Source of the DNA: an uncultured Chryseobacterium sp.
GTDB lineage: Bacteria > Bacteroidota > Bacteroidia > Flavobacteriales > Weeksellaceae
Assembly: GCA_913774355.1 (NCBI GenBank)
Contig: CAJYGB010000032.1
Location: 83,947 to 147,946, forward strand
Direction: 5' to 3'
DNA: 64,000 nt
A model generated the notes under the pieces. That model was given only the letters and a program-made list of their open reading frames with translations. It made no database searches and was not told the DNA's origin. Shown one piece after another: positions 54,023 to 63,876 of this stretch (positions within the stretch are counted from its first letter, which is position 1; each line of letters opens with the position of its first letter). The position numbers were made by a program, and so were the translations under genes.

Positions 54023-54358
54023 TTACTCAGAAGCTTTTGCCGCCGAAATTCCTTTAAACTTCTGTTTCCCGATCAGCAGTTCAAAGAACAGCCGGAAATC
54101 CGAAATCAGAGACCACAAAGGATATCTGAAAGTGGCGGGTTTATTCTTTTCAACAACTGCATGGCTAAACCAGGCAAACCCGTAGCCGAAGATCGGTACA
54201 TACCAAAGGAACCTTTCTTTTCCTGAAGCAATTACATATCCGATCACGAAAAAGACCAGCAGCGTTCCGATAAAATGGAAAATCCGGGTTCCCATTTTAC
54301 GATGCTCAGTTAAGTAAAACTGATAAAATTCCGTAAATGTTTTTATTCTTTCAGACAT
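54023..54358 (-). CDS. DUF962/Mpo1-like membrane protein
   Basis: The 111-residue protein matches the DUF962 (Mpo1-like) family: FTEFYQFYLTEHRKMGTRIF, HFIGT, then YGFAWFSHAVVEKNKPATFR and YPLWSLISDFRLFFELL. Mpo1 of yeast is an iron-dependent dioxygenase acting on 2-hydroxy fatty acids, using conserved histidines; several are present here. There are two hydrophobic segments. It follows the lipoprotein gene by 2 bp, so the two are in one operon. Confidence 0.9.
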   Translation of the reverse strand: MSERIKTFTEFYQFYLTEHRKMGTRIFHFIGTLLVFFVIGYVIASGKERFLWYVPIFGYGFAWFSHAVVEKNKPATFRYPLWSLISDFRLFFELLIGKQKFKGISAAKASE

Positions 54359-54360
54359 GA

Positions 54361-54966
54361 CTATTTATAATTTAATGTTCCGATCATAAACGTATTGGAA
54401 GCATTCAATGCCTTTGAGTTTTTAGTCAGTTCCTTAATTACCCCTTCATTTTTGATGTAATTGGAATGAATAAAATAAGTGTCTCTGTTCTCGCGGGTGA
54501 TATATCCGGTATGGAAATCAAGTCCGACGATATATACCTGGTTCTTACCTTTTCCCAAAATGTATTTTTCAAGTTCCTGCCTTTTGGTAAAATACCGGAT
54601 GTCCGTGCATAGCTTTTTGATCATCACCGAAGATGCCTTTTGGGCAAGAAATGTTCTGTTCAGGGCAAAGCCATAGTCAGACAGGGTATTCGTTACAAAA
54701 TATCCGCAGGCAATACTGCCCTTTCGCGGTATTCTTGACGTTCCGGCAAATGACCAGAGTGTACCATGCCAGTATCGGGGAACATCATAATTGATAAATG
54801 TGAATAAATAAGCTGCCCTTTCACTATTTGTTTTTCTGCCTACTGATGTTAATTTCTCCTTATAATCATGAGGGCTTGCATGATCATGATCAATAACAAT
54901 ACCGTCTTTATCTTTTTTGCTGCAATTCAAAGAAAATAACAGCAATACAGGAAAGAGATACCTCAT
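54361..54966 (-). CDS. Lipoprotein, possible cysteine hydrolase
   Basis: The 201-residue protein has a lipoprotein signal ending SLNC (C15). A Cys in GSIACGYFVTNTLSDYG and a His in YIVGLDFHTGYITRE, followed by YFIHSNYIKNEGVI, are ordered as in NlpC/P60- or papain-like enzymes, so a cell-wall or peptide hydrolase is possible. This is inference from spacing only. It lies between the permease and the DUF962 gene with gaps of 6 and 2 bp. Confidence 0.75.
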   Translation of the reverse strand: MRYLFPVLLLFSLNCSKKDKDGIVIDHDHASPHDYKEKLTSVGRKTNSERAAYLFTFINYDVPRYWHGTLWSFAGTSRIPRKGSIACGYFVTNTLSDYGFALNRTFLAQKASSVMIKKLCTDIRYFTKRQELEKYILGKGKNQVYIVGLDFHTGYITRENRDTYFIHSNYIKNEGVIKELTKNSKALNASNTFMIGTLNYK

Positions 54967-54972
54967 TAATAA

Positions 54973-56781
54973 TTATATTTTGTTCAGCCTGCTGTTTTTT
55001 CTGCCGTAAGAAAAATAGAAAATTAGTCCTAAAACCAGCCAGATTCCAAACCATGACCAGTTTTCCGTACTCATTCCCGTTAAAAGATAACAGCAGGATA
55101 CCAATCCTAAAACGGGAATCAGCGAAAGATTTTTAACGAAAGCCAGAATGGAAATCACGATACAAACTAAGTAGAAGGTAATCAACGGAATATTTTTTAC
55201 AACGTCTCCGAACATCTCAGAAAAATAGGTCGGAAAAAGATAATTCACAAGGATTAAACTTAAAATAAAGCCTGCCGGAAAAATATATTTCGAATTGATA
55301 TAAGGGATTCTGAACTTTCCTTTTCTTTCTTCCATTTCTGCCTCACTTTGCGGGGAAAGCATCAGTACCCCTCCACAGACCAGGACAAATGCAAATAAGG
55401 TCCCGATACTGGTGAAATCCAAAATAAGATTTTCGTCCGTGAAAAATATGGGAAGGCCTACAACAATACCGGTAAGAATGGTTGCAAAACCTGGGGTTTT
55501 ATATTTCGGGTGGATTTCCGATAATTTTTTTGGCATCAATCCGTCCCTGCTCATTGTCATCCATATTCTCGGCTGCCCCATCTGGAATACAAGTAAAACG
55601 CTGGTCATGGCTACCACAGCGGAAACAGATACGATGAAAAGCATCCACTTTACTCCTTTTAAAGCGAATATCTCCGCCAACGGATCCGAAACGCCCAATT
55701 CTTTATAAGAAACCATGCCGGTAAGAACCAAAGCCAGGATAATGTAAACGATGGTGCAGATCACCAAAGAATAAATCATTCCTCTCGGAAGATCCCTCTG
55801 AGGGTTTTTTGCTTCTTCTGCCAGGGTGGAAACGGCATCAAAACCGATATAAGCATAGAAAACGGCAGAAACCCCGGCCATTACGCCGCCAAAACCATTC
55901 GGCATGAAAGGTACCCAGTTATCAATATCGACATAGGCAAAACCGACAATAATCACGAGAAGTATCACGGCCAGTTTTATGTAGACCATCAGGTTACTGA
56001 AGTTTTTGGATTCTTTTGTACCTCTGTAAACCAGATAGGTAATTAATACGTTGATAAGTAATGCGGGTAAATCGAATATGATTTTCAGGTTACCCAGAAC
56101 AGGGGCGTTTTTCCAGGCTAAAAAGCCTTCACTATTTTGTAATGAAATTATCTTCTTATGAAGAATACCGGAAATGGTATTCCCTTCTTTCAGGCTTTCT
56201 TTAACCTCGTTGGATGTTAAATAGCTCTCCAGAGGCGAACCCTGCAAAAGAGCCGCTTTGTTCTGTAGATAATCGTTTATACTTTTGATAAAGGTCGTAT
56301 TATCCAGAAAAGCCGAGTGGGCAGATTTATAATTGATGGTCAGCCATTGGGGAATATGAAGGCCGAAAGTCTCCAGCAGATTGGTAAAATAACCGCTCCA
56401 TGAAAAGGCAATATAAATATTTCCGATCGAGTATTCCATAATCAGTGCCCATCCGATGATCCATGCAAAAATTTCCCCAAAAGAAACATAGGCATATGTA
56501 TAGGCGCTACCCGATACCGGAACCCTGGAAGCAAATTCGGCATAGCACATGGCCGTAAATCCGCAGGCAACAGCACAGATAGCATACAGAAAGATAACAC
56601 CGGGGCCGCCGGAAAAGCAGGCATTCCCAATGGCACTGAAAATCCCCCCGCCGATAATTGCGGCTATACCGAAAAATGTTAAATCTTTTACGCTTAAAAC
56701 TTTATGCAAAGAATGTTTTTCACCATCACCCCCCTCCAAAATTGTCGCATTCAATGGTTTTCTTCTAAAAAGTTGATTCAT
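54973..56781 (-). CDS. APC superfamily amino acid permease (CAT-like)
   Basis: The 602-residue inner-membrane protein has 12 or more helices. TFFGIAAIIGGGIFSAIGNA in helix 1 and VPVSGSAYTYAYVSFGEIFA, IIGWALIMEY are typical of cationic amino acid transporters, as is the helix 8 region GFDAVSTLAEEAKNPQRDLP. A loop of about 90 residues near 145-235 is longer than usual. It is the first gene of the operon with the lipoprotein and DUF962 genes. The exact substrate is unknown. Confidence 0.93.
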   Translation of the reverse strand: MNQLFRRKPLNATILEGGDGEKHSLHKVLSVKDLTFFGIAAIIGGGIFSAIGNACFSGGPGVIFLYAICAVACGFTAMCYAEFASRVPVSGSAYTYAYVSFGEIFAWIIGWALIMEYSIGNIYIAFSWSGYFTNLLETFGLHIPQWLTINYKSAHSAFLDNTTFIKSINDYLQNKAALLQGSPLESYLTSNEVKESLKEGNTISGILHKKIISLQNSEGFLAWKNAPVLGNLKIIFDLPALLINVLITYLVYRGTKESKNFSNLMVYIKLAVILLVIIVGFAYVDIDNWVPFMPNGFGGVMAGVSAVFYAYIGFDAVSTLAEEAKNPQRDLPRGMIYSLVICTIVYIILALVLTGMVSYKELGVSDPLAEIFALKGVKWMLFIVSVSAVVAMTSVLLVFQMGQPRIWMTMSRDGLMPKKLSEIHPKYKTPGFATILTGIVVGLPIFFTDENLILDFTSIGTLFAFVLVCGGVLMLSPQSEAEMEERKGKFRIPYINSKYIFPAGFILSLILVNYLFPTYFSEMFGDVVKNIPLITFYLVCIVISILAFVKNLSLIPVLGLVSCCYLLTGMSTENWSWFGIWLVLGLIFYFSYGRKNSRLNKI

Positions 56782-56808
56782 TCAATTCTATATTTGATTC
56801 AAGAAAAG

Positions 56809-56816
56809 CAAATGTA
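56809..56816 (-). promoter_or_regulatory. TAnnTTTG -7 box of the permease operon
   Basis: The minus strand reads TACATTTG, 27 nt before ATG 56781. No -33 element is obvious. Confidence 0.45.
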
Positions 56817-57031
56817 ATTATTTCCCTGAAATAATTTTTACTTTCTTTAAGGTTTCTTCCGTATAAAGTTAAGAAGTCTTAAAAAAATATTCAGTTATTA
56901 ACAATGTGTTAAAAGGCTTGTCTATGCAATTTCTTTTCAATATTTTCGTTGATAAATTGTGGATAAAACTCCCGTAATTTTAAATAGCTGAACCTGATTT
57001 TCAGGTCTTCCCATGTTAAAATTTAAAATTA

Positions 57032-59995
57032 ATGAAATCAAGAAAAATACTTTTAGCGGCTGCTGTAATGTATTTCGGGATCTCCGATGCGCAACAGTCT
57101 CAGTACTTTACCCAAAGAGAAAACTACCGGTTTAATTTAGCTGAAAACCTTTACCAGACCAAAATATACAACGCTTCCCAATACGAATATGCCCGTCAGT
57201 ACTTTTACAACGAGCATCTTTCGAGATCGAGAAAAGAAGCGGCGCAATTTTTTGATAATGTCATCGGTGTGATTCTTCAGAAAAACCATGCGGAACAGGG
57301 CCTGGAAGCTTTCATGAAAGAATATCCGAATTCAGCCTACTTTGCCCAGGCAAGCTTACCATTGGCGGATTATTATCTGGCTAAAAAGGATTTTGAAAAG
57401 GCATTGGAAACGCTGAAAAAGGTAAATCAGTACCAGCTTTCCAGAGAAGAAAATACCCAATACATCCTGAAGCTGGGATACGCCAAATTCATGATGGGCG
57501 ATTCCAAAGGGGCGACCGATGCGCTGGAAGAAGCCTACAAAACGGCAGACCAGTCGCAGAAAGGCGATATAGCGTATATGCTGGGCCATTTATATTACTC
57601 CAACCGGCAGAATGATAAGGCCTTCCAGTATTTTGATTCCATAAAAGATGAACCGAAATATTCCAAGCTGGTCCGTCCTTATTATGTACAGATGTACTAC
57701 AACGATAAAGATTATGATAAGGCTATTACCGAAGGAACGGCTCTTTTAAATGAAGATATTTCGGATTCTTATAAAGCGGAGGTCCACAAGATCATCGGGG
57801 AAAGCTATTTCATGAAAAATGATTATACATCGGCATATCCGCACCTGAAAGATTACCTGAGCGTTCAGCAGAACCCTTCGGAAAATGATCTTTATGAAAT
57901 GGGATTTGTAGCAGCTCAGCTTAAAAAGTACGATGAAGCCGTTTCCTATTACAACCAGCTGCTGAACAGCAATTCGGCATTGGCGCAGAACGCTTATTAC
58001 CAGCTCGGAAATGCCTATCTGGCAGTCGGCAAGAAGCAGGAAGCTTTATCGGCGTTCCGTTCGGCTTACCAGATGAATTATGACAAGAATGTTAAAAAGC
58101 TGGCACACGAGCAGTACGCTAAACTAAGTTACGACATCGGAAACCCGTTTGAAAGTGCTTCTACGGTAATCCAGAATTACATCGATGAAAACCGGAACGG
58201 CGCCAATGCTTCCGAAATGCAGTCGCTTCTTGTAAAATCATACTTATATTCCGGAAACTATAAAGAAACGCTGAATGCCATCGACAGGCTGCAGAGTTCC
58301 ACGCCGGAAATCGATAAAATCGACCAGGAAGTTTCTTACCTGCTGGGAACAGAGGAATTCAACAAAGGGAATTACGATGCAGCAGAGCAGTATCTATTAA
58401 GAAGTTTAGCATTTGATATTAATAAAGAGTTCAACAGCAGGGCTCTGTACTGGCTGGGGCAGGTGTATTACCAGAAAGGAAATTATCCTTCGGCAATTGC
58501 CCGTTACGAAAAACTCCTTGATGTAAACTTCCCGGAGAAGCAGCAGCTGCCGTATGATCTCGGCTATGCTTATTTTAAATCTAAAAAGTTTGATGAAGCT
58601 GAAAAATACTTTAAAAAGTATTTGGCCAACCCGAGACCGGAATTTAAAAACGATGCGGAACTCCGTCTGGCAGATATCAATTATGCCAACAACAACCTGA
58701 ACGAAGCGATCGCGATTTACGATAAAAACGAAGATGCCACGGATTATACCTTGTATCAGAAAGCTATGGCTTTAGGATTCAAAGGCGATACCCAGGCAAA
58801 GATCACCAATCTGAAAAACCTGCTGTCCAAATATCCGGATTCGGATTATTACGACGATGCCCAGTACGAAATCGGAACAGCCTATGCGGCGCAGGACGAT
58901 TTCAGCAATGCCAACGATTATTTTAACAAAGTCATTAAAACTTCTTCCGATAAAGATCTTGTAGCGAATGCATCCATCTACAGGGCGCAGAATTATATAG
59001 ACCAGAACCAGAGCGATAAAGCTTTATCTGAATTAAGATCGCTTGCCGAACAGTATAAAAATACGGCTTATGCTGAAAAAATCGTTCAGGCTGCGAAACC
59101 GATCTTTACGAAAAACGGTGATGTGTCAGGCTATGAAACCTTTGCACGGGATGCCGGGGTGAATATTGACGCTTCTGAAATTGATGAAATCAATCTGTCG
59201 ACAGCGAAACAGCTTTTCACAAAAAAGGATTACAAAAACGCAATTTCCTATTATGAAAAATATCTAACCCAGAACCCTACCGGAGAAGGGCTTTACCAGG
59301 CGAAATACGAACTTGGAGAAAGCTATTACCAGACCAAGAACACCACAAAATCCCTGTTGGTTTTACAGGAGTTAGCGAATGTTCAGAACGACTATCAGGA
59401 TGATGCGCAGACACGTTTGGCCCAGATCTATATTGCTCAGGGCGACACCCAGGAAGCGAAAAAATATCTTGAAAATCTGATCAGTTCTTCGGATGTCAAC
59501 ATTAAAAACTACGCCAATGTAGAGCTGATGAAGGTCTATGCGGATGAAAAGAATTTCGCCCGGGCGGAAAAACTTGCCGATGCGGTGATTGCCAACAGCA
59601 AAAACGCGGCAGCCGTTATTGAAACGGCAAAAGTGATCAAAGCAAGAAGTCTTATGAATTCAGGAAAGGACAAAGATGCACAATCGGCTTATGCAGCTCT
59701 TGAAAAGTCTTCCAATACTTCGGTAGCGGCAGAATCCCTTTATGCAAAAGCGTATTACCAGAATAAAGGAAAAGCGTATAAATCGTCCAATGAAACGATC
59801 TTTAAGCTGGCCAACAATTACGCTTCCGAGGAATATTGGGGCGCAAAAGCTTTGGTGCTAATGGCGAAAAACTATATCGGCCTGAAAGACAATTACCAGG
59901 CAAGTTATACCTGCGACCAGATCATCGAGAATTACAAAGATTTCCCGGAGATCGTAGCGGAAGCGAAGGAGGTTAAAAAGCAAATCCGGAAATAG
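57032..59995 (+). CDS. Large exported TPR protein
   Basis: The 987-residue protein has a signal peptide (KILLAAAVMYFGISDAQ) and is made almost wholly of tetratricopeptide repeats, e.g. ADYYLAKKDFEKALETLKKV, YQLGNAYLAVGKKQEALSAF and ELGESYYQTKNTTKSLLVLQ. It should be a long periplasmic solenoid that binds partner proteins. The downstream barrel gene at 60525 is a likely partner at the outer membrane. An insertion-like small gene lies between them. Confidence 0.9.
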   Translation: MKSRKILLAAAVMYFGISDAQQSQYFTQRENYRFNLAENLYQTKIYNASQYEYARQYFYNEHLSRSRKEAAQFFDNVIGVILQKNHAEQGLEAFMKEYPNSAYFAQASLPLADYYLAKKDFEKALETLKKVNQYQLSREENTQYILKLGYAKFMMGDSKGATDALEEAYKTADQSQKGDIAYMLGHLYYSNRQNDKAFQYFDSIKDEPKYSKLVRPYYVQMYYNDKDYDKAITEGTALLNEDISDSYKAEVHKIIGESYFMKNDYTSAYPHLKDYLSVQQNPSENDLYEMGFVAAQLKKYDEAVSYYNQLLNSNSALAQNAYYQLGNAYLAVGKKQEALSAFRSAYQMNYDKNVKKLAHEQYAKLSYDIGNPFESASTVIQNYIDENRNGANASEMQSLLVKSYLYSGNYKETLNAIDRLQSSTPEIDKIDQEVSYLLGTEEFNKGNYDAAEQYLLRSLAFDINKEFNSRALYWLGQVYYQKGNYPSAIARYEKLLDVNFPEKQQLPYDLGYAYFKSKKFDEAEKYFKKYLANPRPEFKNDAELRLADINYANNNLNEAIAIYDKNEDATDYTLYQKAMALGFKGDTQAKITNLKNLLSKYPDSDYYDDAQYEIGTAYAAQDDFSNANDYFNKVIKTSSDKDLVANASIYRAQNYIDQNQSDKALSELRSLAEQYKNTAYAEKIVQAAKPIFTKNGDVSGYETFARDAGVNIDASEIDEINLSTAKQLFTKKDYKNAISYYEKYLTQNPTGEGLYQAKYELGESYYQTKNTTKSLLVLQELANVQNDYQDDAQTRLAQIYIAQGDTQEAKKYLENLISSSDVNIKNYANVELMKVYADEKNFARAEKLADAVIANSKNAAAVIETAKVIKARSLMNSGKDKDAQSAYAALEKSSNTSVAAESLYAKAYYQNKGKAYKSSNETIFKLANNYASEEYWGAKALVLMAKNYIGLKDNYQASYTCDQIIENYKDFPEIVAEAKEVKKQIRK

Positions 59996-60003
59996 TGATT
60001 TTT

Positions 60004-60492
60004 ATGGGAGAGGAATTTCCTAATGAATATTCCGTTTCTGAACCTATGAGTCCAGGGATTTGTGCAAAGCATTTTGCTGAAATAATGAATAGAAAAGGAT
60101 TTAATCTTGATTTTTCATTAAAAAGCCTGGAGATTGAAATTGATAAAGTTCTGGAATGTTATTCGGAGATAAAGGTACATGACATGGAAATTCTGGAAGC
60201 CTGGCTGACAGCGTATATTGGCGAGTCATTGCTCATATGCTTTGGTGGAAGATGGATAGGTAACTTTTACGGCCCTTTATGCAAGACAGGAGTAAATTTT
60301 TATACTTCTTATATGATAATCAATGATTTCAGGTTTAACCCAAATCACTTTATAAGTTACTATCAGAATAATGGTAAAAAATCCGAGGGAACTTTTTATG
60401 ATTATTTATATACAAGAAATGAAAGTATTGGAATCTTCCGTGATTTTTTAGGCGGAGGATTAATTAAAAAAATAAACAACAGTATTCAATAG
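60004..60492 (+). CDS. Hypothetical protein inserted between TPR and barrel genes
   Basis: I do not recognise this 162-residue protein. It has no signal peptide and no membrane helix. It starts 8 nt after the TPR stop (ATG 60004; a GTG at 59995 overlaps the stop). IKVHDMEILEAWLTAYIGES and LLICFGGRWIGNFYG are the most ordered parts. It is more AT-rich than the neighbours, with a different style, which suggests a later insertion into the operon. Confidence 0.75.
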   Translation: MGEEFPNEYSVSEPMSPGICAKHFAEIMNRKGFNLDFSLKSLEIEIDKVLECYSEIKVHDMEILEAWLTAYIGESLLICFGGRWIGNFYGPLCKTGVNFYTSYMIINDFRFNPNHFISYYQNNGKKSEGTFYDYLYTRNESIGIFRDFLGGGLIKKINNSIQ

Positions 60493-60524
60493 ATTGACAA
60501 TCCTTTGTGATTAAAATTAAGAGT

Positions 60525-62288
60525 ATGAACAAGAAAATTCAAATATTATCCATATTATTTTTAGGGGTTTCGTCGGTGGCGTTTTCCCAGATCAAAGAAG
60601 AAAAGCTGATTCTCAATAAGAAAAGGGAGCCGGAAGTACGGAAGATCGAAAAGAAGAAAACGTCGGTGGAAACGATTAAGAATTATCCTCCTGAAGAGAA
60701 ATCCCAGAATCCGGTACAGTATACCATCACCGATGTGCCGGCCGTTTCGGATTTCAAGACGTCCACCATCCAGGGACAGGATGTGACGCCGAAATTTGAA
60801 GGTTCGGCCCAGAATAACTACCTCCAGTTCGGAATGGGGAACTACGGGAAAATTCTGGGTGACGCGAATATTTCAAAAACCCTGGAAAATAAAATTGAGG
60901 TTGGCGTAGATGCCCATTTCCTCTCCACACAAGGTCTTAAAAAAGAATACGACTGGGATTCCAAGCAAAGTTCCACCACTTTGGGGGCATACCTGAATTC
61001 TTACGGCGACAAAGGTAAATTCAACCTGAATGCGGAATATGGTTTAAACAGTTACAACTATTATGGAATTTATGCTTTAAGTCCGGGCGATGTGGATCTC
61101 GACCAAAGAGTAAATCAATTTAAGGTAAACGGATATTACGATTTTTATTCCAACGAAATTTTAAATGATGTCCGCGTTAAATCTTCTTTCTTAAAAGACC
61201 ATTTCGATGCCCAGGAAAACCAGGCTTCCGTGTTGGCAAATTTCTCCAAGCATGGTGTGGAAATAGGAAAATCCGGAATCAATCTGAATGCCGATCTAGG
61301 CGTTGGCCTGGAAACGGTGAAAACCGAATTCACGATCAGGGATAAAAACGCATCGAACTTCTTCAATACCAATTTAAATCCGAAAGTTACTTTCCGAAAA
61401 GGGGATTCTTATCTACGGTTAGGTTCTCAGTTTTCGTTCCTGAACAGCAAGAACAACAACGACCTGATGGCGGAACAGATGAAGAACAATAAAGCCTTTT
61501 GGTTCCCGGAAGCGGAGTTTCAGGTTGCAGCTGCCGAGCAGTTTAAATTTTACGGTGGAGTAGACGGAGGATTGAAGCTCAATACCTACGCAGATCTTTT
61601 GCAGCAGAACCCGTTCCTCGTTTCGGATCAGTATTTAAGGCCTACGGAAACAAAATACCATTTCTATGTCGGATTAAGAGGAGATATCGATGATATGTTT
61701 AAATATGACGTTTCTGCAGGTTATCGTAAAATGAGAGACATCATGTTCTTTAAAGGCAACAGCATTTTCGACAACAATTACACCCTGAACCGTTCCGCTT
61801 ACGACTATGCGAATACTTTCTCTGCAGTATACGATGAAGGGAATGTAAGCGACATTAAAGGAAGCCTTCAGTATTTCCCGCTGGCGAACTTAATTCTTGA
61901 CGGAGAGGTGAAATTTACCAAGTTTGACCTTAAAAACTACGAAAATATTTACAATGTTCCGCTGCTTACAGCAACAATCGGTGCAAAATATACCATGCTT
62001 AATCAAAAATTATTGCTCGGTTTTAAAGGGCTTTTTGCCAGCGACAGAACCACGAATTCCTTTATGATTGAGGGAGTTGGGAGTCCGATGATGTACCGGT
62101 CTACGGAGAACACCAACGATAAGGTAGGGGGGTATGCCGATTTAAATTTGTCCGCAGAGTATAAAATTCACAAAAATTTTAGTATTTTCGCACTCGGAAA
62201 TAATCTTCTGAGCTCAAAATACCAGACGTACAAAGGATATAAGGTTCTCGGTGCACAGGTTTTGGGAGGTGTGAAGATTACGTTCTAA
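60525..62288 (+). CDS. Outer-membrane beta-barrel protein, TonB-receptor-like without plug
   Basis: From ATG 60525 the protein has 587 residues and a signal peptide (about 1-22, LFLGVSSVAFSQ). A Lys/Glu-rich linker follows, then a barrel of alternating strands from about residue 90. The end, IFALGNNLLSSKYQTYKGYK and LGGVKITF, is that of TonB-dependent receptor barrels with terminal Phe for outer-membrane insertion. No plug domain or TonB box is present. It probably works with the large TPR protein. Confidence 0.87.
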   Translation: MNKKIQILSILFLGVSSVAFSQIKEEKLILNKKREPEVRKIEKKKTSVETIKNYPPEEKSQNPVQYTITDVPAVSDFKTSTIQGQDVTPKFEGSAQNNYLQFGMGNYGKILGDANISKTLENKIEVGVDAHFLSTQGLKKEYDWDSKQSSTTLGAYLNSYGDKGKFNLNAEYGLNSYNYYGIYALSPGDVDLDQRVNQFKVNGYYDFYSNEILNDVRVKSSFLKDHFDAQENQASVLANFSKHGVEIGKSGINLNADLGVGLETVKTEFTIRDKNASNFFNTNLNPKVTFRKGDSYLRLGSQFSFLNSKNNNDLMAEQMKNNKAFWFPEAEFQVAAAEQFKFYGGVDGGLKLNTYADLLQQNPFLVSDQYLRPTETKYHFYVGLRGDIDDMFKYDVSAGYRKMRDIMFFKGNSIFDNNYTLNRSAYDYANTFSAVYDEGNVSDIKGSLQYFPLANLILDGEVKFTKFDLKNYENIYNVPLLTATIGAKYTMLNQKLLLGFKGLFASDRTTNSFMIEGVGSPMMYRSTENTNDKVGGYADLNLSAEYKIHKNFSIFALGNNLLSSKYQTYKGYKVLGAQVLGGVKITF

Positions 62289-62297
62289 ATATAATTG

Positions 62298-62353
62298 ATA
62301 AATGATGATTGATGATTGATTACATCGTTTATAATTCATCAATCATCATTTAT
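62298..62353. terminator. 18-bp hairpin before tRNA-Arg
   Basis: 62298-62315 is perfectly complementary to 62336-62353 with a 20-nt loop. It probably ends transcription of the barrel gene. It also contains the stop codon of the opposing recombinase frame. Confidence 0.55.
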
Positions 62354-62358
62354 AAAAT

Positions 62359-62432
62359 GGCTCCGTAGTTCAACTGGATAGAATATTGGATTTCGGCTCC
62401 AACGGTTGGGGGTTCGAATCCCTCCGGGGTCA
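62359..62432 (+). tRNA. tRNA-Arg (anticodon TCG)
   Basis: The 74-nt cloverleaf has acceptor strand GGCTCCG pairing with CGGGGTC, a TTGGA/TCCAA anticodon stem, loop TTTCGGC with anticodon TCG at positions 34-36, and a TTCGAAT T-loop. The discriminator is A. CCA is not encoded. The antisense strand is read by the recombinase frame. A strong terminator follows at 62435. Confidence 0.95.
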
Positions 62433-62434
62433 CA

Positions 62435-62481
62435 AGACTGACATTAGAAACTTTCGAAGTTTCATGTCGGTCTTTTTTTTT
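62435..62481 (+). terminator. Terminator of tRNA-Arg
   Basis: AGACTGACAT (62435-62444) pairs with ATGTCGGTCT (62464-62473), with an inner AAACTT/AAGTTT stem (62448-62453 with 62457-62462), followed by nine T. A G-U pair favours the plus-strand RNA. It lies inside the opposing recombinase frame. Confidence 0.88.
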
Positions 62482-63876
62482 GCTTAAAGCATTGTTTGTC
62501 AATAAAATAAACTCAGCTATAGAATTCAATCTAGGTGTTCGAAAACCTATTCCGTCAAAAACCAGTTTTTCAGGATACATCGAACACGTTATTGCGCGCT
62601 TTCCCGCTGTATCAGCCTTTGAATAGAGTTTTGATAGATTGCAGATAGTATTTAGGGCGTCATCCAATTTTTTAGAAATGTCTGTTTCTTTTCCCTCAGT
62701 ATTCATAAGTCTCAATTTATCTTCAAGAATTTCAGTTTCTTTCTGACACTGCACTTTAACCTGACGGTAATCATCATCATCGAGCTTATCCATGAGATAA
62801 AGATCTCTTGCTTTCGAAAGTTTTAGACCTATATCATCAATTTCTTGGGCAACCTTTTTACGGGCATCTGTAATACCGCCTGTAAGACTTTTGTAGTTGT
62901 CCTTCAAAAGTGTTTTGAGTATGTTTTTAATATTCTCTGAGAATTCATATTTTCCTAGTTCTATTTCAAACAGTTTGTTAATCTTTTCTGAATGATGTCT
63001 AAAGCCGCATTTTGAATTACAGTGATAGTAATGATACCAGTTTTTCTTACCCTTTGACCTGCTGGCGGTGAGAATGTGTCCGCATCGCGGACATAAAAGT
63101 AAACCACGAAGGGGATACATTTCTGTATTCACAACCTTTGCTTCAGGCAGCTCGCGGTATGCCCTACCATCCATTATACGCTGGACTTTTAAGAATAGTG
63201 CATCAGAGATAAGTGCTTCGTGTTTGCCCTTCACGCAGGATGCTTCTTCATGTTTATGCTGAGAGAGATAAATCTTCCCGCAATAGGTAGGATTTCGCAT
63301 AGCATTTATAAAACCATTTCTGCTGATATTCTTACCTTCACGTTCATTCATTTTTCGCCTTACATGTTCAGCGGGAATATGGCCTTTTGCCACTTCCTGG
63401 AAGGCCCATATGATATTGGACGCCTCAGGCTGTTTGACCGCAACATATTTCTTCCCATCTTCAGTAGTTCGGTTGATGTAGCCATAAGGTGCGGTACCCA
63501 TCAACCTACCTTCTTTTTTTGCTCTTCGCATTCCATAAAATACGTTCAATGCCCGTCTATCATTTTCGACTTCGGGAGTCGCGAGATAAATGGCTAGTAG
63601 AAGTTTATTTTCAGGAATGGACATATCTAATGGTTGCTCTATTGCTTGAGGAATGACTCCCGCCTTTTCGAGCTGGTTAATCATAAAATATGCATCACCG
63701 GCATTTCGGCTAAAACGATCCCATTTGGTAAAAAGAATCAGGCTAGAATGTGCTTTTTTCTTTTTTAATTCTTTTAAATAATCGGTCCAGGCCGGCCTAT
63801 CGAATGATTTTGCTGAATGGTCTTCATATATAACCATCCCTATGGAAATGTTATTCTTCTGGCAGTGGCTTCTTAG

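Larger units (their letters stand above)
62350..63876 (-). pseudogene. Serine recombinase (integrase) truncated at its 5' end, reading antisense through tRNA-Arg
   Basis: The frame (495 residues from ATG 63837) keeps the end of the resolvase domain (LILFTKWDRFSRNAGDAYFM), the recombinase domain, a zinc ribbon (LLLCPRCGHILTA, then CNSKCGF) and a coiled coil (about 325-390). The N-terminal 50-60 residues with the catalytic Ser are missing. The reading frame continues upstream of the ATG as far as LLRSHCQKNNISIGM and then meets IS sequence. The last 30 or so residues (TPEGFEPPTVGAEIQYSIQL) are the antisense translation of the tRNA. It is probably inactive. Confidence 0.85.

Noticed and set aside
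62359-62432. TPEGFEPPTVGAEIQ as a conserved protein motif of the recombinase
   Set aside because: It is the antisense translation of tRNA-Arg, not a protein domain.
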